DNA of 64,000 nucleotides from JABWCQ01 sp964530625 (GTDB lineage: Bacteria > Electryoneota > RPQS01): NCBI GenBank assembly GCA_964530625.1, contig CAZHAK010000001.1, forward strand, positions 186,001 through 250,000. Direction: 5' to 3'. Below are positions 42,357 to 51,917 of this stretch, piece after piece (position 1 is the first letter of the stretch; every line of letters begins with the position of its first letter). The notes under the pieces are model-generated. The model searched no databases. It was not told where the DNA came from and was given only the letters and a program-made list of their open reading frames with translations. The translations under genes were made by a program, and so were the position numbers.

Positions 42357-42380
42357 GTCATATATTAGTAATTATATGAC
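42357..42380 (-). promoter_or_regulatory. Candidate operator palindrome upstream of the HTH gene
   Basis: GTCATATA and TATATGAC are exact inverted repeats around an eight-base spacer, in a TA-rich stretch 22-45 bases upstream of the HTH start codon. The place fits promoter overlap and autoregulation. Confidence 0.55.
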
Positions 42381-42476
42381 CAGTCAAATATAATAACTTC
42401 ATGATTGATTGTCAAGTTCCCTTATGAGTTAGGCGGTTCGTGAGTACGTGTTCAGTAAGAAAATCTGAAGAAACAC

Positions 42477-42508
42477 AAGCGGGGCGAACCAAAAGGTTCG
42501 CCCCGCTT
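42477..42508 (+). terminator. Stem-loop terminator
   Basis: AAGCGGGGCGAACC pairs exactly with GGTTCGCCCCGCTT around AAAA. The same 14-base stem with a different loop recurs at 43859-43890. No gene ends on the plus strand shortly before it, so it may be a relic or insulate the DUF1579 genes. Confidence 0.7.
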
Positions 42509-42615
42509 TCCTGTATAAAAACAAGAGTACCGTGCACACCCCCTCTTGACTCTCTTTTGAACAAACGTTATATTACCCAAAGTTCACGAAAATCACTTGA
42601 AATGAGGAAGAAACT

Positions 42616-43191
42616 ATGTTTCGCAAAATGTTTGTTTTTGCAGCGCTTTCCTGCCTGTCCGCCCTGGCGTTTGCCCAAGAGGGACACGACCCCATGAAAG
42701 CCATGATGGAAGCCGGCGCGCTCGGCCCGCAGCACGAGATGATGGCCAAGTACGTCGGCGAATGGGACTGCGCGGTCAAGATTTGGATGGATCCGACCCA
42801 ACCGCCGATGGAGTCCAAAGGTTCTGAAGTTTGCAAAATAGAAATGGGCGGTCGCGTATGTGCCTGCGATTTCACCGGCGACATGATGGGCTCAACCTTT
42901 CACGGTCAAAGCCAAATGGGCTTTTCCAATTTCGCGAAGCAGTATTGGGCGACGTGGACCGATGACATGAGCACCGGCATGATGTACGCCGAAGGCACCG
43001 CCAGCGAAGACGGCAAGACCATCACGCTGCTCGGAAGCTACGACGACCCGATGTCGGGCACGATGGACAAGCCGTGGAAGCAAGTCATGACCATGGTCAA
43101 CGATGACAAGCACGTTTTCTCCGCGTACGAAAACGTCGGCACGCCCGAAGAATACAAAACCATGGAAATCACCTACACCCGCAAAAAATGA
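42616..43191 (+). CDS. Exported DUF1579 family protein
   Basis: The 191-residue protein has a signal peptide (MFRKMFVFAALSCLSALAFA). The DUF1579 domain follows: LGPQHEMMAKYVGEWDCAVKIWMDP, GGRVCACDFTGDMMGSTFHGQSQMGFSNFAKQYWATWTDDMSTGMMYAEGT and a C-terminal MEITYTRKK. The family adopts a lipocalin-like barrel of unknown function. It is rich in Met (about 10%). A paralogue without a signal peptide follows, so the two probably arose by duplication. Confidence 0.9.
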   Translation: MFRKMFVFAALSCLSALAFAQEGHDPMKAMMEAGALGPQHEMMAKYVGEWDCAVKIWMDPTQPPMESKGSEVCKIEMGGRVCACDFTGDMMGSTFHGQSQMGFSNFAKQYWATWTDDMSTGMMYAEGTASEDGKTITLLGSYDDPMSGTMDKPWKQVMTMVNDDKHVFSAYENVGTPEEYKTMEITYTRKK

Positions 43192-43313
43192 TTCCGATTT
43201 CCCCCGGTCCTCCGGGGGGATTAAGGGGGGTCAAACTATCAAGCGCATTAGAAGACGTCAGGGCGGCACACATGCCGCCTTTGCCGTCTAAACAAATCAC
43301 GAAAGGACCCACG

Positions 43314-43811
43314 ATGACTGAACAAGAAATGATGGAAAACTGGATGCGCCACGCCACGCCCGGCCCCCAGCACGAAAAACTCGTGAAACATTGCGGCGAC
43401 TACAATGTGACGATGATCGAGCGCGGACAAGAGATGAGCGGCGAAGCGAAGATCGAAATGATTTTAGGCGGGCGCGTTCAAACGCAGCACTTTACTATGG
43501 ACTTTCAGGGCATGCCCTTTGTCGGTTACGGCATGTGGGGCTACGACAATTTCACGAACCGCCACTGGTTCACGTGGAATGACAACATGTCCACGGGAAT
43601 CTCTCAGCTTTGGGGTTCTGAACAGGATGGAGGCAGGAAAATTGTCTTCGAAGGCAAACTCGACAAAGCCGGCATGAATCTCAAACAAGTTCCCGTCCGA
43701 CACACGTTCACCTTGAAAAGCGAAAATGAGTTCCGCTTCGAAGCGTGGGATTATCCCGACACGGAAAAAGAATCCAAAGTTATGGACATGACCTACACGC
43801 GAAAGCGTTGA
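43314..43811 (+). CDS. Cytoplasmic DUF1579 family protein
   Basis: The 165-residue protein starts at ATG 43314 after GAAAGG. The longer frame to 43188 is rejected because it overlaps repeat-like spacer. It carries the DUF1579 pattern PGPQHEKLVKHCGDYNV, GGRVQTQHFTMDFQGMPFVGYGMWGYDNFTNRHWFTWNDNMSTG and MDMTYTRKR. Unlike the upstream paralogue it has no signal peptide. Function is unknown. Confidence 0.9.
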   Translation: MTEQEMMENWMRHATPGPQHEKLVKHCGDYNVTMIERGQEMSGEAKIEMILGGRVQTQHFTMDFQGMPFVGYGMWGYDNFTNRHWFTWNDNMSTGISQLWGSEQDGGRKIVFEGKLDKAGMNLKQVPVRHTFTLKSENEFRFEAWDYPDTEKESKVMDMTYTRKR

Positions 43812-43858
43812 TCGTTGGGGCGGGTCCCCGACCCGCCCGCGCCGAGCGCAAACAAAAA

Positions 43859-43890
43859 AAGCGGGGCGAACCATTTGGTTCGCCCCGCTT
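43859..43890 (+). terminator. Stem-loop terminator, same stem as at 42477
   Basis: AAGCGGGGCGAACC-ATTT-GGTTCGCCCCGCTT lies between the DUF1579 gene and the converging surface-protein gene and can serve both strands. Confidence 0.85.
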
Positions 43891-43962
43891 AACGTTACCA
43901 CAAACTCAAAGCTCAAAGCTCAAAGCGCTTGCGTCAGCGCATTGAGTGCAGCGTTTACGCTG

Positions 43963-46140
43963 CTATTTAAGCAGCATCAGCTTGTGCGTCGAGCTGTAAT
44001 TGCCGGCCAGAATGCGGGCGAAGTACATCCCCGAAGGCAGTTCACTGCCGCCGAACTGCACGGTGTGGTAACCCGCTTGCAGACGGCCCATATTCATATC
44101 ACGCACAACTTGTCCGTTGATATTGAACACCACAATCCGCGTCTCAGAAGCGGACGGCACCGCAATCTTGAAATTCGTCAGCGGGTTAAACGGATTCGGA
44201 TACACATTCACGCTGTATTCCGTTGGCAAAAGAGCATTGTCGCCAACCGGAAGCGGACCGCGAATCGTGCCGCCCGAGCTTCCCGAACTCCAACGGCCGT
44301 CGCCGTCACAAGTCGGGTGCGACAAACCAAATCCGCCCACCGTTTCATTCGCGCCGTAAGCCGTCGTCGAGGTGTAGATAATCGAATCATCCGTCACCGA
44401 AACCGTCCAGCCCGTCGGTGCCGTCGCCGTCGTGCCCTCACAGAAGTCGCGGATGATCACCGTGTTCAAACAACCGGAAGTCACCGTCATCGAGTAAGTC
44501 CAATTCGGCGGGCCTGCGCTAACCAAAGCAAAGGTCGCGGTGCCCGCTCCCGCTGCGCGGCGCGTTCCTTGGTTGCCAGCCGCAACTGCGCCAACACCGC
44601 ACTCGTTGCTCGCTACGACTGTGTAAGTATAGGTCACACCGGCCACCGCAGTATCGTCGCAATACGAGTTAACGTCTTCAGCTACTGTAGCCAAAGCAGT
44701 GCCGTCACGACGAACTTCATATTCATCTGCGTCAGCAAGATCCGTCCACGTCACGCAAACTTCACTGCACAGCGTATCAGAAGCCACGATACCGGCGACT
44801 TGAGTGGGCGTTGTCAAACGGCGCCCGACATCACCTGTCGGCTGCGGCATCGGCTGGCCCGCGCCGCAAGCATTCACAGCCTGAATCTGATACGCACCCG
44901 TCAAGCCGGCAGAAGGGGCGTGTGCATAACGGAAGTTCGGACCGCCCGTATTCGCGACACTGTCAATCTGCGTCAGGTTACGAATAATTCTGAATCGCGT
45001 AACGTTCTGGCAATCAGCAGTCCAAGTCACGATCACGGAGTCACAACGATCTTCCGATGCCGCGACGTTGGTAATCGTACAAACCGGAGCCGCGCCGGCC
45101 TGACCTGAGTCACACCTTGCTACACCAAGGCTGCACGTAATCGAATAACCATACACACAGTAATTCGCGCGACCCGGCAAAGGTGTGAGGTCTCTATACA
45201 CGCGATTTCCGGCATTGCCGCGCGGCAGCGACACAAGAAACGCGCCATTACGGTAGATACGGATTGAATCCAAACCCAGCGTCGTTGCGATACCCCAATC
45301 AATCACAACTCTGCCGCACGAATCTTCAGAAGCCGTCACGAAGGTCGGGGTCGGTGGAGCGACATTCTTTCTGCCGGTAACTTCCACCGCCGTCGAAAAG
45401 GCGGTATCAGCATCGCAGATACGATAAGCACGGATACGGTAAAGATGATTCACTCCACCACTGCTCGCTACGTCTACATATCGCGTGGTAGCAGGGTTGG
45501 GAATAAAAATGTAAGGCAGCTCACCGTCAATCAGAATACGATACCCGGCGATATTATCCATATCGTGATTCCAAGTCACCACAATCGAGTCACAGTGTGC
45601 CTGCGACGCCACCGGAGTGGTCACAGAGGAAGGTGAGAGACAGCCGCCGCAAGTGCCCGTGATACACGTAAACGGCACTTCGCCCGGACCATTGCCAAAG
45701 AACACTTCATTTACACCGATGACAATCCGGAACGTATCACTCTCCCAATAAATACCTTGCGCATCGAGACACAAGCGCAACCAATACAAGGGATGGCCGG
45801 TAATACCCGGTTCAGGTATTCCTGTGCTCATCGTAAAAGCAGGATCTGTCCCGAAGCCGCCCGGCACGTCCAGGATCTCCAAGCCATTCAATAAAAACTG
45901 ATTGAAATTCACGTGCAGAAAGCCGGGGCCTTCAAGCGGCTGACGGTCATCCGGAGTCGGGCCGTTACCCAATGAATCCCAGAAAATCTGAACCGTGGCT
46001 CCATCAGGGACAGGCGCACCATCCACACAATTCAGCAACAGCGGCTGGCTCTCATTGATGAGAAACGCATTAAACTGCGCGTTCGCGACAGTCGCTCCCA
46101 GCACCATGCAAACTATTAAAAAAGCAAATCTTAGACGCAT
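43963..46140 (-). CDS. Surface protein with fibronectin-III repeats and YPNPFN tail
   Basis: ATG 46140 is chosen because AGGAG precedes it and it gives a clean signal peptide (MRLRFAFLIVCMVLGATVANA). The 725-residue protein has an N-terminal domain (to about 165) and four fibronectin-III-type repeats. Each repeat opens with a Cys-containing ...A.E.C..V.V.W segment, for example SQAHCDSIVVTWNHDMDNIAGY and ASEDSCGRVVIDW. A short beta-domain and the terminal VYPNPFNPLTNFKIA to STHKLMLLK complete it. The repeats suit protein or glycan binding at the cell surface. No enzyme domain is seen. Confidence 0.9.
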   Translation of the reverse strand: MRLRFAFLIVCMVLGATVANAQFNAFLINESQPLLLNCVDGAPVPDGATVQIFWDSLGNGPTPDDRQPLEGPGFLHVNFNQFLLNGLEILDVPGGFGTDPAFTMSTGIPEPGITGHPLYWLRLCLDAQGIYWESDTFRIVIGVNEVFFGNGPGEVPFTCITGTCGGCLSPSSVTTPVASQAHCDSIVVTWNHDMDNIAGYRILIDGELPYIFIPNPATTRYVDVASSGGVNHLYRIRAYRICDADTAFSTAVEVTGRKNVAPPTPTFVTASEDSCGRVVIDWGIATTLGLDSIRIYRNGAFLVSLPRGNAGNRVYRDLTPLPGRANYCVYGYSITCSLGVARCDSGQAGAAPVCTITNVAASEDRCDSVIVTWTADCQNVTRFRIIRNLTQIDSVANTGGPNFRYAHAPSAGLTGAYQIQAVNACGAGQPMPQPTGDVGRRLTTPTQVAGIVASDTLCSEVCVTWTDLADADEYEVRRDGTALATVAEDVNSYCDDTAVAGVTYTYTVVASNECGVGAVAAGNQGTRRAAGAGTATFALVSAGPPNWTYSMTVTSGCLNTVIIRDFCEGTTATAPTGWTVSVTDDSIIYTSTTAYGANETVGGFGLSHPTCDGDGRWSSGSSGGTIRGPLPVGDNALLPTEYSVNVYPNPFNPLTNFKIAVPSASETRIVVFNINGQVVRDMNMGRLQAGYHTVQFGGSELPSGMYFARILAGNYSSTHKLMLLK

Positions 46141-46332
46141 CACGAACTCCTGTTTTACCAATTCATGTTATGAGGATAATGCAATAATTTAGAACATATC
46201 ATCTGAAAAGTCAACTTTAGCTACTCAATTTCTTGAAGTTAGCCAATAAAAAATCGAGTCGGCACAACTCGAAAACATAGTAAGTTAGCCCTCAGGAGGC
46301 GCAAATCGTTGCAAATCGGCAACGAGAACAGG

Positions 46333-47538
46333 TCACACAGAGGCGGAACTTTCTGCTGGAACTCCTCTTAGCAGCAGCGAGCCTGCCACAAATACCTCCA
46401 AAATGCCACCTGAAAACAGCACAAATCCATAGGCTATCTCATTGGTATGCCACTGCATGAAGAACGTCAAGAGTGCGCCCGAAACAATCGGCCCCAACAA
46501 AAATCCCAGCGCCCCCATCGAGGTAAAACCGCCCATTGAAGTCGCGATGTGTCCCGCAGGAGCCGAGCTTGCCGAGAGCTGCAAGGTTGGAATGAACATC
46601 ACCGCCGAAGTCGCGCCCAGCATGAACATCCACACAATCAGCCACGGCGGCGACACCCAGCCCACAGTGGCAAAGAACAACCCGTAAACCAGTGATCCCC
46701 ACAGCAGGAGTTGCGGCTGCGAATATCTCCGCGAGAGCCTCACCACAAACGGACAAAGTAGCCCCATCGTCAGCATAAACGCTGCGATATGCAGTCCGAT
46801 TTGCCCCGGTGAAAAATTAAATTTTAGCGAAGCCAAAATCGGAAACGATGCCACAAAAAATCCCACCGTAAACCGATCCAGAAACGCAAACACATAGGGC
46901 AGACGAAGCCGTGGCTCGGTTGCTAACAACTTCAAAATCTTCCCCACCGGCTGCCGTTGCGCCAATCCGTTCTCAGGAATCGCGAGCGAGATTGTGCCAA
47001 TCGCCACGACAAACAGCACCACACCCCCCAGCGTCAGCGAATACACAGGCGAAATAGATCCCAGCCAGCCTCCAATCGGCGACCCCAACGCCACACCGAA
47101 CGTAATCGCCGCGCCCACGATACCCATGGACCTACTGCGCCCTTCAGTCCGCGCGCCCGCCACGGCCAACAGCAGCGAAAGCGTCCCGATATGAAACACG
47201 CCTTCGATAAACCGCAAGCTCATCAGCCACGTAAAATCCGTTATATGCGGCATCAGTACAAAACACACCCCGTCCAGCGCCGCAGCCACCGCGATAAACA
47301 CCCGAGGCCGTCCGAACTTATCCGCCAAACTTCCGGCAATCGGCGCAAACAAAAAGGCCGCGAGCATATTCGCCGCCAAAAAAGCATGCGTCCAAAACTC
47401 CGACACCCCGAACCCGTCCATCACGAACGTCTTGAGTATCGGCACCACTCCCGTAACCGGAAGCATAGTCAAAAAGATAAGCAGCGGTTCAATCCGCAAT
47501 CGACGCGTCAAGAAAATAGTCCAGTATTTTGAAGGCAA
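46333..47538 (-). CDS. Major facilitator superfamily transporter
   Basis: The 401-residue protein has about twelve transmembrane helices and the MFS loop 2-3 motif GSLADKFGRPRVF near residue 65. The halves are joined by a cytoplasmic loop around EPRLRLPYVF. It resembles drug/multidrug efflux permeases, but the substrate is unknown. The TTG start at 47538 has no clear ribosome binding site, so the first helix boundary is uncertain. It stands alone, upstream of a shared terminator. Confidence 0.88.
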   Translation of the reverse strand: MPSKYWTIFLTRRLRIEPLLIFLTMLPVTGVVPILKTFVMDGFGVSEFWTHAFLAANMLAAFLFAPIAGSLADKFGRPRVFIAVAAALDGVCFVLMPHITDFTWLMSLRFIEGVFHIGTLSLLLAVAGARTEGRSRSMGIVGAAITFGVALGSPIGGWLGSISPVYSLTLGGVVLFVVAIGTISLAIPENGLAQRQPVGKILKLLATEPRLRLPYVFAFLDRFTVGFFVASFPILASLKFNFSPGQIGLHIAAFMLTMGLLCPFVVRLSRRYSQPQLLLWGSLVYGLFFATVGWVSPPWLIVWMFMLGATSAVMFIPTLQLSASSAPAGHIATSMGGFTSMGALGFLLGPIVSGALLTFFMQWHTNEIAYGFVLFSGGILEVFVAGSLLLRGVPAESSASV

Positions 47539-47610
47539 TCTACAATAAGCGATAATCTGACCAAAATTTCAACTCTCAAGAATCTGTCTTCGAGTACACG
47601 GCATTAAAAC

Positions 47611-47643
47611 AAGAGACCGGCGAGGAATTCTCGCCGGTCTCTT
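47611..47643 (-). terminator. Terminator downstream of the cytochrome genes
   Basis: AAGAGACCGGCGAG pairs perfectly with CTCGCCGGTCTCTT around a five-base loop. It lies 18 bases after the stop of the minus-strand cytochrome gene at 47661. Confidence 0.88.
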
Positions 47644-47660
47644 GTCTCAGCTTCGGAATT

Positions 47661-48242
47661 CTACTTCTTTTCAGATGGAGGTGCGGGCGGATCAACGGGT
47701 TCCGGCACCTTATTCGAAATTGCCGGAACTGTCATCAAATATGCGTAAATCGCCTTAAGATCATCATCCGTCATATTAGAATAGGCCGGGACCGGCATAG
47801 GAGGAAGGACCATGCGGCCCTTACCCATGTGACGACCCGTGCGAATAGTCTGCACGAAATTCTCTTCGGTCCAATCACCTATACCTGTTTCCTTGTCAGG
47901 TGTGATATTCGCGCTGAAGCTCACACCCCACGGACCTGCCCAAGCCGTAAAGGTCCCGGAGTATGAGCCGACCCACGGTCCAGCAGCAGCAGGCGCGGGC
48001 GGCATGATCAACTCTTGCGGATGTCCGGAGAGGTCCTTGGACCAGTCCTGTTCCGGACCGTTAGGCCCCATCATCCACGGTGTGTGACAGTCGGCGCAGC
48101 CGATTGACTTAACCAGATATCGTCCGCGCGCGACGCGCTCCTGATTCTCGTCTTTTGCTCCATAAGCATAAGTTGAGATCAGAACGATGATACACAGCAG
48201 GCCGCACACGGCCATTAGCAGTTTCTTCGATAACAGGTTCAT
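47661..48242 (-). CDS. Monohaem c-type cytochrome
   Basis: The 193-residue exported protein has an N-terminal membrane/signal helix (residues 5-28) and one haem site CADCH near residue 49. A possible axial Met lies in VLPPMPVPAYSNM, as in class I cytochromes, and the C-terminal helix DDDLKAIYAYLMTVP is typical. A Pro/Glu-rich tail follows. It is similar in type to cytochrome subunits of periplasmic dehydrogenases. It lies 21 bases after the dihaem cytochrome gene, so both probably form one electron-transfer unit. Confidence 0.92.
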   Translation of the reverse strand: MNLLSKKLLMAVCGLLCIIVLISTYAYGAKDENQERVARGRYLVKSIGCADCHTPWMMGPNGPEQDWSKDLSGHPQELIMPPAPAAAGPWVGSYSGTFTAWAGPWGVSFSANITPDKETGIGDWTEENFVQTIRTGRHMGKGRMVLPPMPVPAYSNMTDDDLKAIYAYLMTVPAISNKVPEPVDPPAPPSEKK

Positions 48243-48263
48243 AGACGTTCTTTTTTCCTCAGG

Positions 48264-49325
48264 CTACTTTTTACTTGTTTCTTGTGGTTTGATATCTTCG
48301 GCAATCCAATTCGAAATCAATTCAACGGCTTCATGGTCAATTAACTTCGTACCCAGCGGCGGCATCTGCTTGCTCGGACTGCGTGAAGCGATGCGGTACA
48401 CCACCGTGCTTTTGCCGGGATCACCCGGGGCAATCCACAAACTCTCGCCGCGCGCTAAACCCGGGATTTCATAGTCGCTCGGATGCCCTATGACCGTCGG
48501 CCAATCGAGCAAGCGCTTCATATACACACTGTCCTGCGACACGGAAAAAACCAGCCCTACCGAAGACAACGGATCATGCTCATTATGACATCCGCCGCAA
48601 TTAGCCCACAAATAACCCGCCGAAGCCCGTGCTCGCGGTGTCGCCGCGTCAATCCTCGGAGCTTTTGCATAAGCTCCATCTGGAACATTTTTCAATAATC
48701 CGCGCGCCAGCAAATCGTCCAGCGTGATCATCTCCTCGGTCAGCACCTCGGCATGCGGCGCCAGCGAATCTCGATCGGATGAAAGTTGCAAGGCGTTGAA
48801 GCCCAGAATGACCTCACGTCCCGTCCCTTCATGGCAAGTCTTGCAATCATTCACGCTGGGGATATCATGACGGATCCCTTGGCTGATATCCGCGCAATTT
48901 TTCAGACCATTTTGTCCCACCAGTTGCGCGTCGCTGCCGTCCGTTGTCCACGAGTATGCGGCAAACGTCCAGCGATCCGCTCCGGTCTTTTCAATTTTCC
49001 TTGTTTCCACGCGAGACCCAAAGGTGAACTCCTTCCAGAATTTTGTGCCGACCGGAAACTGCCAGGCGGTTGGATCGCTCGCGTCAATCGTCTGACCAGG
49101 CGGAAGATATACCCAACGCTGCTTGGTCGCGCCGTCCGACCACAGCGGATACTGCGGCGAATAGGAAAGATTGTCTGAGCGGATGGTCTTCGTAGCAATG
49201 TCCGAATAAAGCCCGGTCTCGGACAACAGAACGGAATGGGCAGGAGCAACGTCCGAGTCTCCCTGAAGAGAGCCTGTCAGCAACATCAGCAACAGAATTG
49301 CTACCGCACCAAGAACTCGCCACAT
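48264..49325 (-). CDS. Dihaem c-type cytochrome-like protein
   Basis: The 353-residue protein has a signal peptide and a beta-rich N-terminal half (SPQYPLWSDGATKQRWVYLPPGQTID, FPVGTKFWKEFTF). Two CxxCH sites follow, CKTCHEG near residue 160 and CGGCHNEHDP near 245, and then MPPLGTKLIDHEAVELISNWI with a possible Met ligand. This pattern is seen in uncharacterised large cytochromes of FCB bacteria and Planctomycetes. The redox partner is unknown; the downstream monohaem cytochrome is the obvious candidate. Confidence 0.88.
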   Translation of the reverse strand: MWRVLGAVAILLLMLLTGSLQGDSDVAPAHSVLLSETGLYSDIATKTIRSDNLSYSPQYPLWSDGATKQRWVYLPPGQTIDASDPTAWQFPVGTKFWKEFTFGSRVETRKIEKTGADRWTFAAYSWTTDGSDAQLVGQNGLKNCADISQGIRHDIPSVNDCKTCHEGTGREVILGFNALQLSSDRDSLAPHAEVLTEEMITLDDLLARGLLKNVPDGAYAKAPRIDAATPRARASAGYLWANCGGCHNEHDPLSSVGLVFSVSQDSVYMKRLLDWPTVIGHPSDYEIPGLARGESLWIAPGDPGKSTVVYRIASRSPSKQMPPLGTKLIDHEAVELISNWIAEDIKPQETSKK

Positions 49326-50317
49326 GATCGTAAATGTATATAATCCAAATCGTTGAAATCAAAGTTACAAAAAAATTTCAACCGCTATAATATGACAGAA
49401 AATGGAAACAATCAAGCTATCCGCAAATTATTTCCGACATGTATCTGCGGACAACCAAAGTGAAGGACCCCTCCGCTCTCCCCCCGTTCCTACGGGGGGA
49501 TAAAAGGGGGTCAAGCGCCCAAGCGATTACAATCAACCAATACTAATCACTAGCGGCGGCCTCCGGCCGTCTTCCCGTTCTGTCATCCTCTGTAAGGAAC
49601 TTGTCAAAGGACTCACTCAACCCAAACACATCCCGAACACGTAAACCACTGATGTTCGCCGTTGTGGGTCTCCAGCATGTCCTTGTAAGGAACCCGCAAA
49701 GGACGTGAGCATCCAGTTCGTTGACCACGCTTGACACCGCTTGTCATCCCGCAGGGATCTATTCAAAGGACTCACTCAACGCAGGCGCATCCCGACAACG
49801 TAAACCACTCGTCATCCCGCCTGTCCCCGTAGAGAACCAAAGTGAAGGACACCTCCGCATTCATCCTTCATCATTTCAAGAGCACAACTTTCCTCATCAC
49901 AGATTGCGAAACCGCCGACGCCCTCAAATCAGATCATTCCCCGCCCGGAATCCGCCTCCCCTTCCTCCGTTCACGGGGGAAGGGGCAGGGGGATAGGGGT
50001 CCCCCTCTTGACTTCCTGCCCAAATGTTCATATATTAAAGGTTGACCATGAATCCAATGCACCAAAACCCTCGCACGATTTTTCACAAGGCGAAAAGTTA
50101 AGAGTATAATTATCAACTACTCCCGTTCCGCCAATTGTTAGGATTAAACACAGAATCAAGCAGTTACAACCCCAAAGCGCTTGCGCCAGCACAACCAGTC
50201 CAGCGGTACGCTGACGGGAACCCGGGAACCCTTAAAGAATGAATTCGTATATTCAAGTACGAAACAGGGGACAGCCTAAGTGGCTCTAACTCAACAAACA
50301 ACACCATATATAGAAGA
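49326..50317 (+). repeat. Repeat-rich spacer of nearly 1 kb without genes
   Basis: No credible gene is seen. Two diverged direct repeats share TCAAAGGACTCACTCAAC and ACGTAAACCACT (about 49604-49651 and 49754-49811). Further pairs are AACCAAAGTGAAGGAC (49453 and 49838) and GTCATCC-type REP-like fragments (49580, 49742, 49811) related to those at 0.8-1.6 kb. C/G-homopolymer hairpins such as CCCCCCGTTCCTACGGGGGG lie near 49480. The last 250 bases before htrA may hold its promoter. Confidence 0.6.
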
Positions 50318-51826
50318 ATGACTATGCGAAAACTCAGTTGGATTGGTTTAAGCCTAATCTTGATCGGCGCCGTGGCCGGAGTGCTGTTCACGGTCAACAT
50401 GAATGCCGATACACCTGCCGTGGCGCAGGACGTCGCCCCGCGCGTCAACGCGGAGCTTGCACAATACAATAGTATGATCAATGACCACGGCGAAAGCCCG
50501 TTCGTCGCGGTCGCCGAGCGTGTCGGCCCGACAGTGGTTAATATCTCGTCGGATAAAATTGTCAATACGAAGAATCCGATGGACGAGTTCTTCAATGACT
50601 CGCCGCTCTTCGAGTTCTTCCATCGCCGCGATGGCGGAGGAACACAGCCCCGCAAGTTTCACGCGCCGTCCACAGGGTCGGGCATGATCATCAGCCGCGA
50701 CGGCTTCATCTTGACCAATAACCACGTAGTCGAGAATGCCGAAAAGGTTACGGTCAAAACACAAAACGGCAATGAATACGAAGCCAGCATCATCGGCGTG
50801 GATCCCGAAACCGACGTCGCCGTGATTAAAGTGGATAAAACCTTCGAGCCCAACGAAGTCGCGTTAATCGGCAACTCCGATCAACTGCGCGTCGGCGATT
50901 GGGCCATCGCAATGGGGAATCCCTTAGGCCTCGAATGGACATTGACCGTCGGTATCGTCTCCGCGCGCGGCCGAAGCAATCTCGCCATCGCCGGCGGCGG
51001 CCCGGCCTATCAGGATTTCATCCAAACCGACGCCTCGATTAACTTCGGCAACAGCGGCGGCCCGCTCTGCAATATCCACGGTGAAGTCATCGGCGTCAAT
51101 ACCGCCATCAATCCCAGCGGACAAGGTATCGGCTTCGCTATTCCGATTAACATGGCCATGAAGGTCGTCGAACAGTTGCGCGCCAGCGGCAAAGTCGCAC
51201 GCGGTTACTTAGGCATGCTGCCGCGCGAGTTGACGGCGGAACTGCGCTCCGCGACCGGCGTGAAAGACGGACAGGAAGGCATCTTCGTCGAGCGCGTGGA
51301 TCCCAATACTCCCGCCGAAAAAGGCGGACTTGAAGCGGGCGACGTCGTCACAGAATTCAACGGCATGATCGTCAATGACGTGCCGCATTTCCGCATGGCC
51401 GTCGCCGACGTGCCGCCCGGGGAGCCGGTGCGTGCCAAAATCATTCGCGACGGCAAGAGCAAGAGTCTCGAATTTGTCTTGGGAGATCGCGCACAGCTTG
51501 CGACTTTCATGGGTCAAAGCAAACCCGAACCCGAACCTTCGAGCAATTGGCTCGGCATAGACGTAGGTCAAATTAACGAAGCCATGGCCCGCGCTCTAAA
51601 GCTCGACGGCACCTTCGGCGTCATCATCAACGAAATAGATGACGATAGCCCCGCGCGTCAAAAACTGCGCGAAGGTGACGTCATCATCGAGATAGATCGT
51701 AAGCCCGTGGACGACTTGAAGAGTTTCAAAGAAATCGCGGCCAACCTGCGGCATAGCGACAAAGCCGTGCTCTTCCGCATCGTGCGCGAAGGCGTCAAAA
51801 CCTTCGAAGCGGTGGAAGTGAATTGA
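50318..51826 (+). CDS. Periplasmic serine protease, HtrA/DegP family
   Basis: This envelope quality-control protease has 502 residues. An N-terminal membrane or signal helix (residues 6-28) is followed by the trypsin-like domain with His136 (TNNHVVE), Asp166 (DPETDVAVIK) and Ser247 (NFGNSGGPL). Two PDZ domains follow: residues about 275-390 (RGYLGMLPRELT..., GLEAGDVVTEFNG) and 410-500 (NWLGIDV..., LREGDVIIEIDRKPVDDLKSF). The architecture is that of DegP/DegQ. A terminator follows directly. Confidence 0.96.
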   Translation: MTMRKLSWIGLSLILIGAVAGVLFTVNMNADTPAVAQDVAPRVNAELAQYNSMINDHGESPFVAVAERVGPTVVNISSDKIVNTKNPMDEFFNDSPLFEFFHRRDGGGTQPRKFHAPSTGSGMIISRDGFILTNNHVVENAEKVTVKTQNGNEYEASIIGVDPETDVAVIKVDKTFEPNEVALIGNSDQLRVGDWAIAMGNPLGLEWTLTVGIVSARGRSNLAIAGGGPAYQDFIQTDASINFGNSGGPLCNIHGEVIGVNTAINPSGQGIGFAIPINMAMKVVEQLRASGKVARGYLGMLPRELTAELRSATGVKDGQEGIFVERVDPNTPAEKGGLEAGDVVTEFNGMIVNDVPHFRMAVADVPPGEPVRAKIIRDGKSKSLEFVLGDRAQLATFMGQSKPEPEPSSNWLGIDVGQINEAMARALKLDGTFGVIINEIDDDSPARQKLREGDVIIEIDRKPVDDLKSFKEIAANLRHSDKAVLFRIVREGVKTFEAVEVN

Positions 51827-51845
51827 GAGTGACTTGACTTTACAA

Positions 51846-51877
51846 AAACCCCGGTCTTGTGATTGAGACCGGGGTTT
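51846..51877 (+). terminator. Intrinsic terminator after htrA
   Basis: AAACCCCGGTCT pairs with AGACCGGGGTTT around an eight-base loop, 20 bases after the stop. Confidence 0.88.
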
Positions 51878-51917
51878 GTTACTTTAAGGAGACAGCAGAA
51901 GAAATTTCGGAGTTCGA

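Noticed and set aside
43942..45108. Plus-strand frame of 388 codons opposite the fibronectin-repeat protein
   Set aside because: It lies antisense to a clear signal-peptide plus FN3 plus YPNPFN protein and is His/Arg-rich noise.
49526..50317. Direct repeats considered as a CRISPR array
   Set aside because: Only two diverged copies are seen, the spacing is irregular (about 150 bases), and no cas gene is near.
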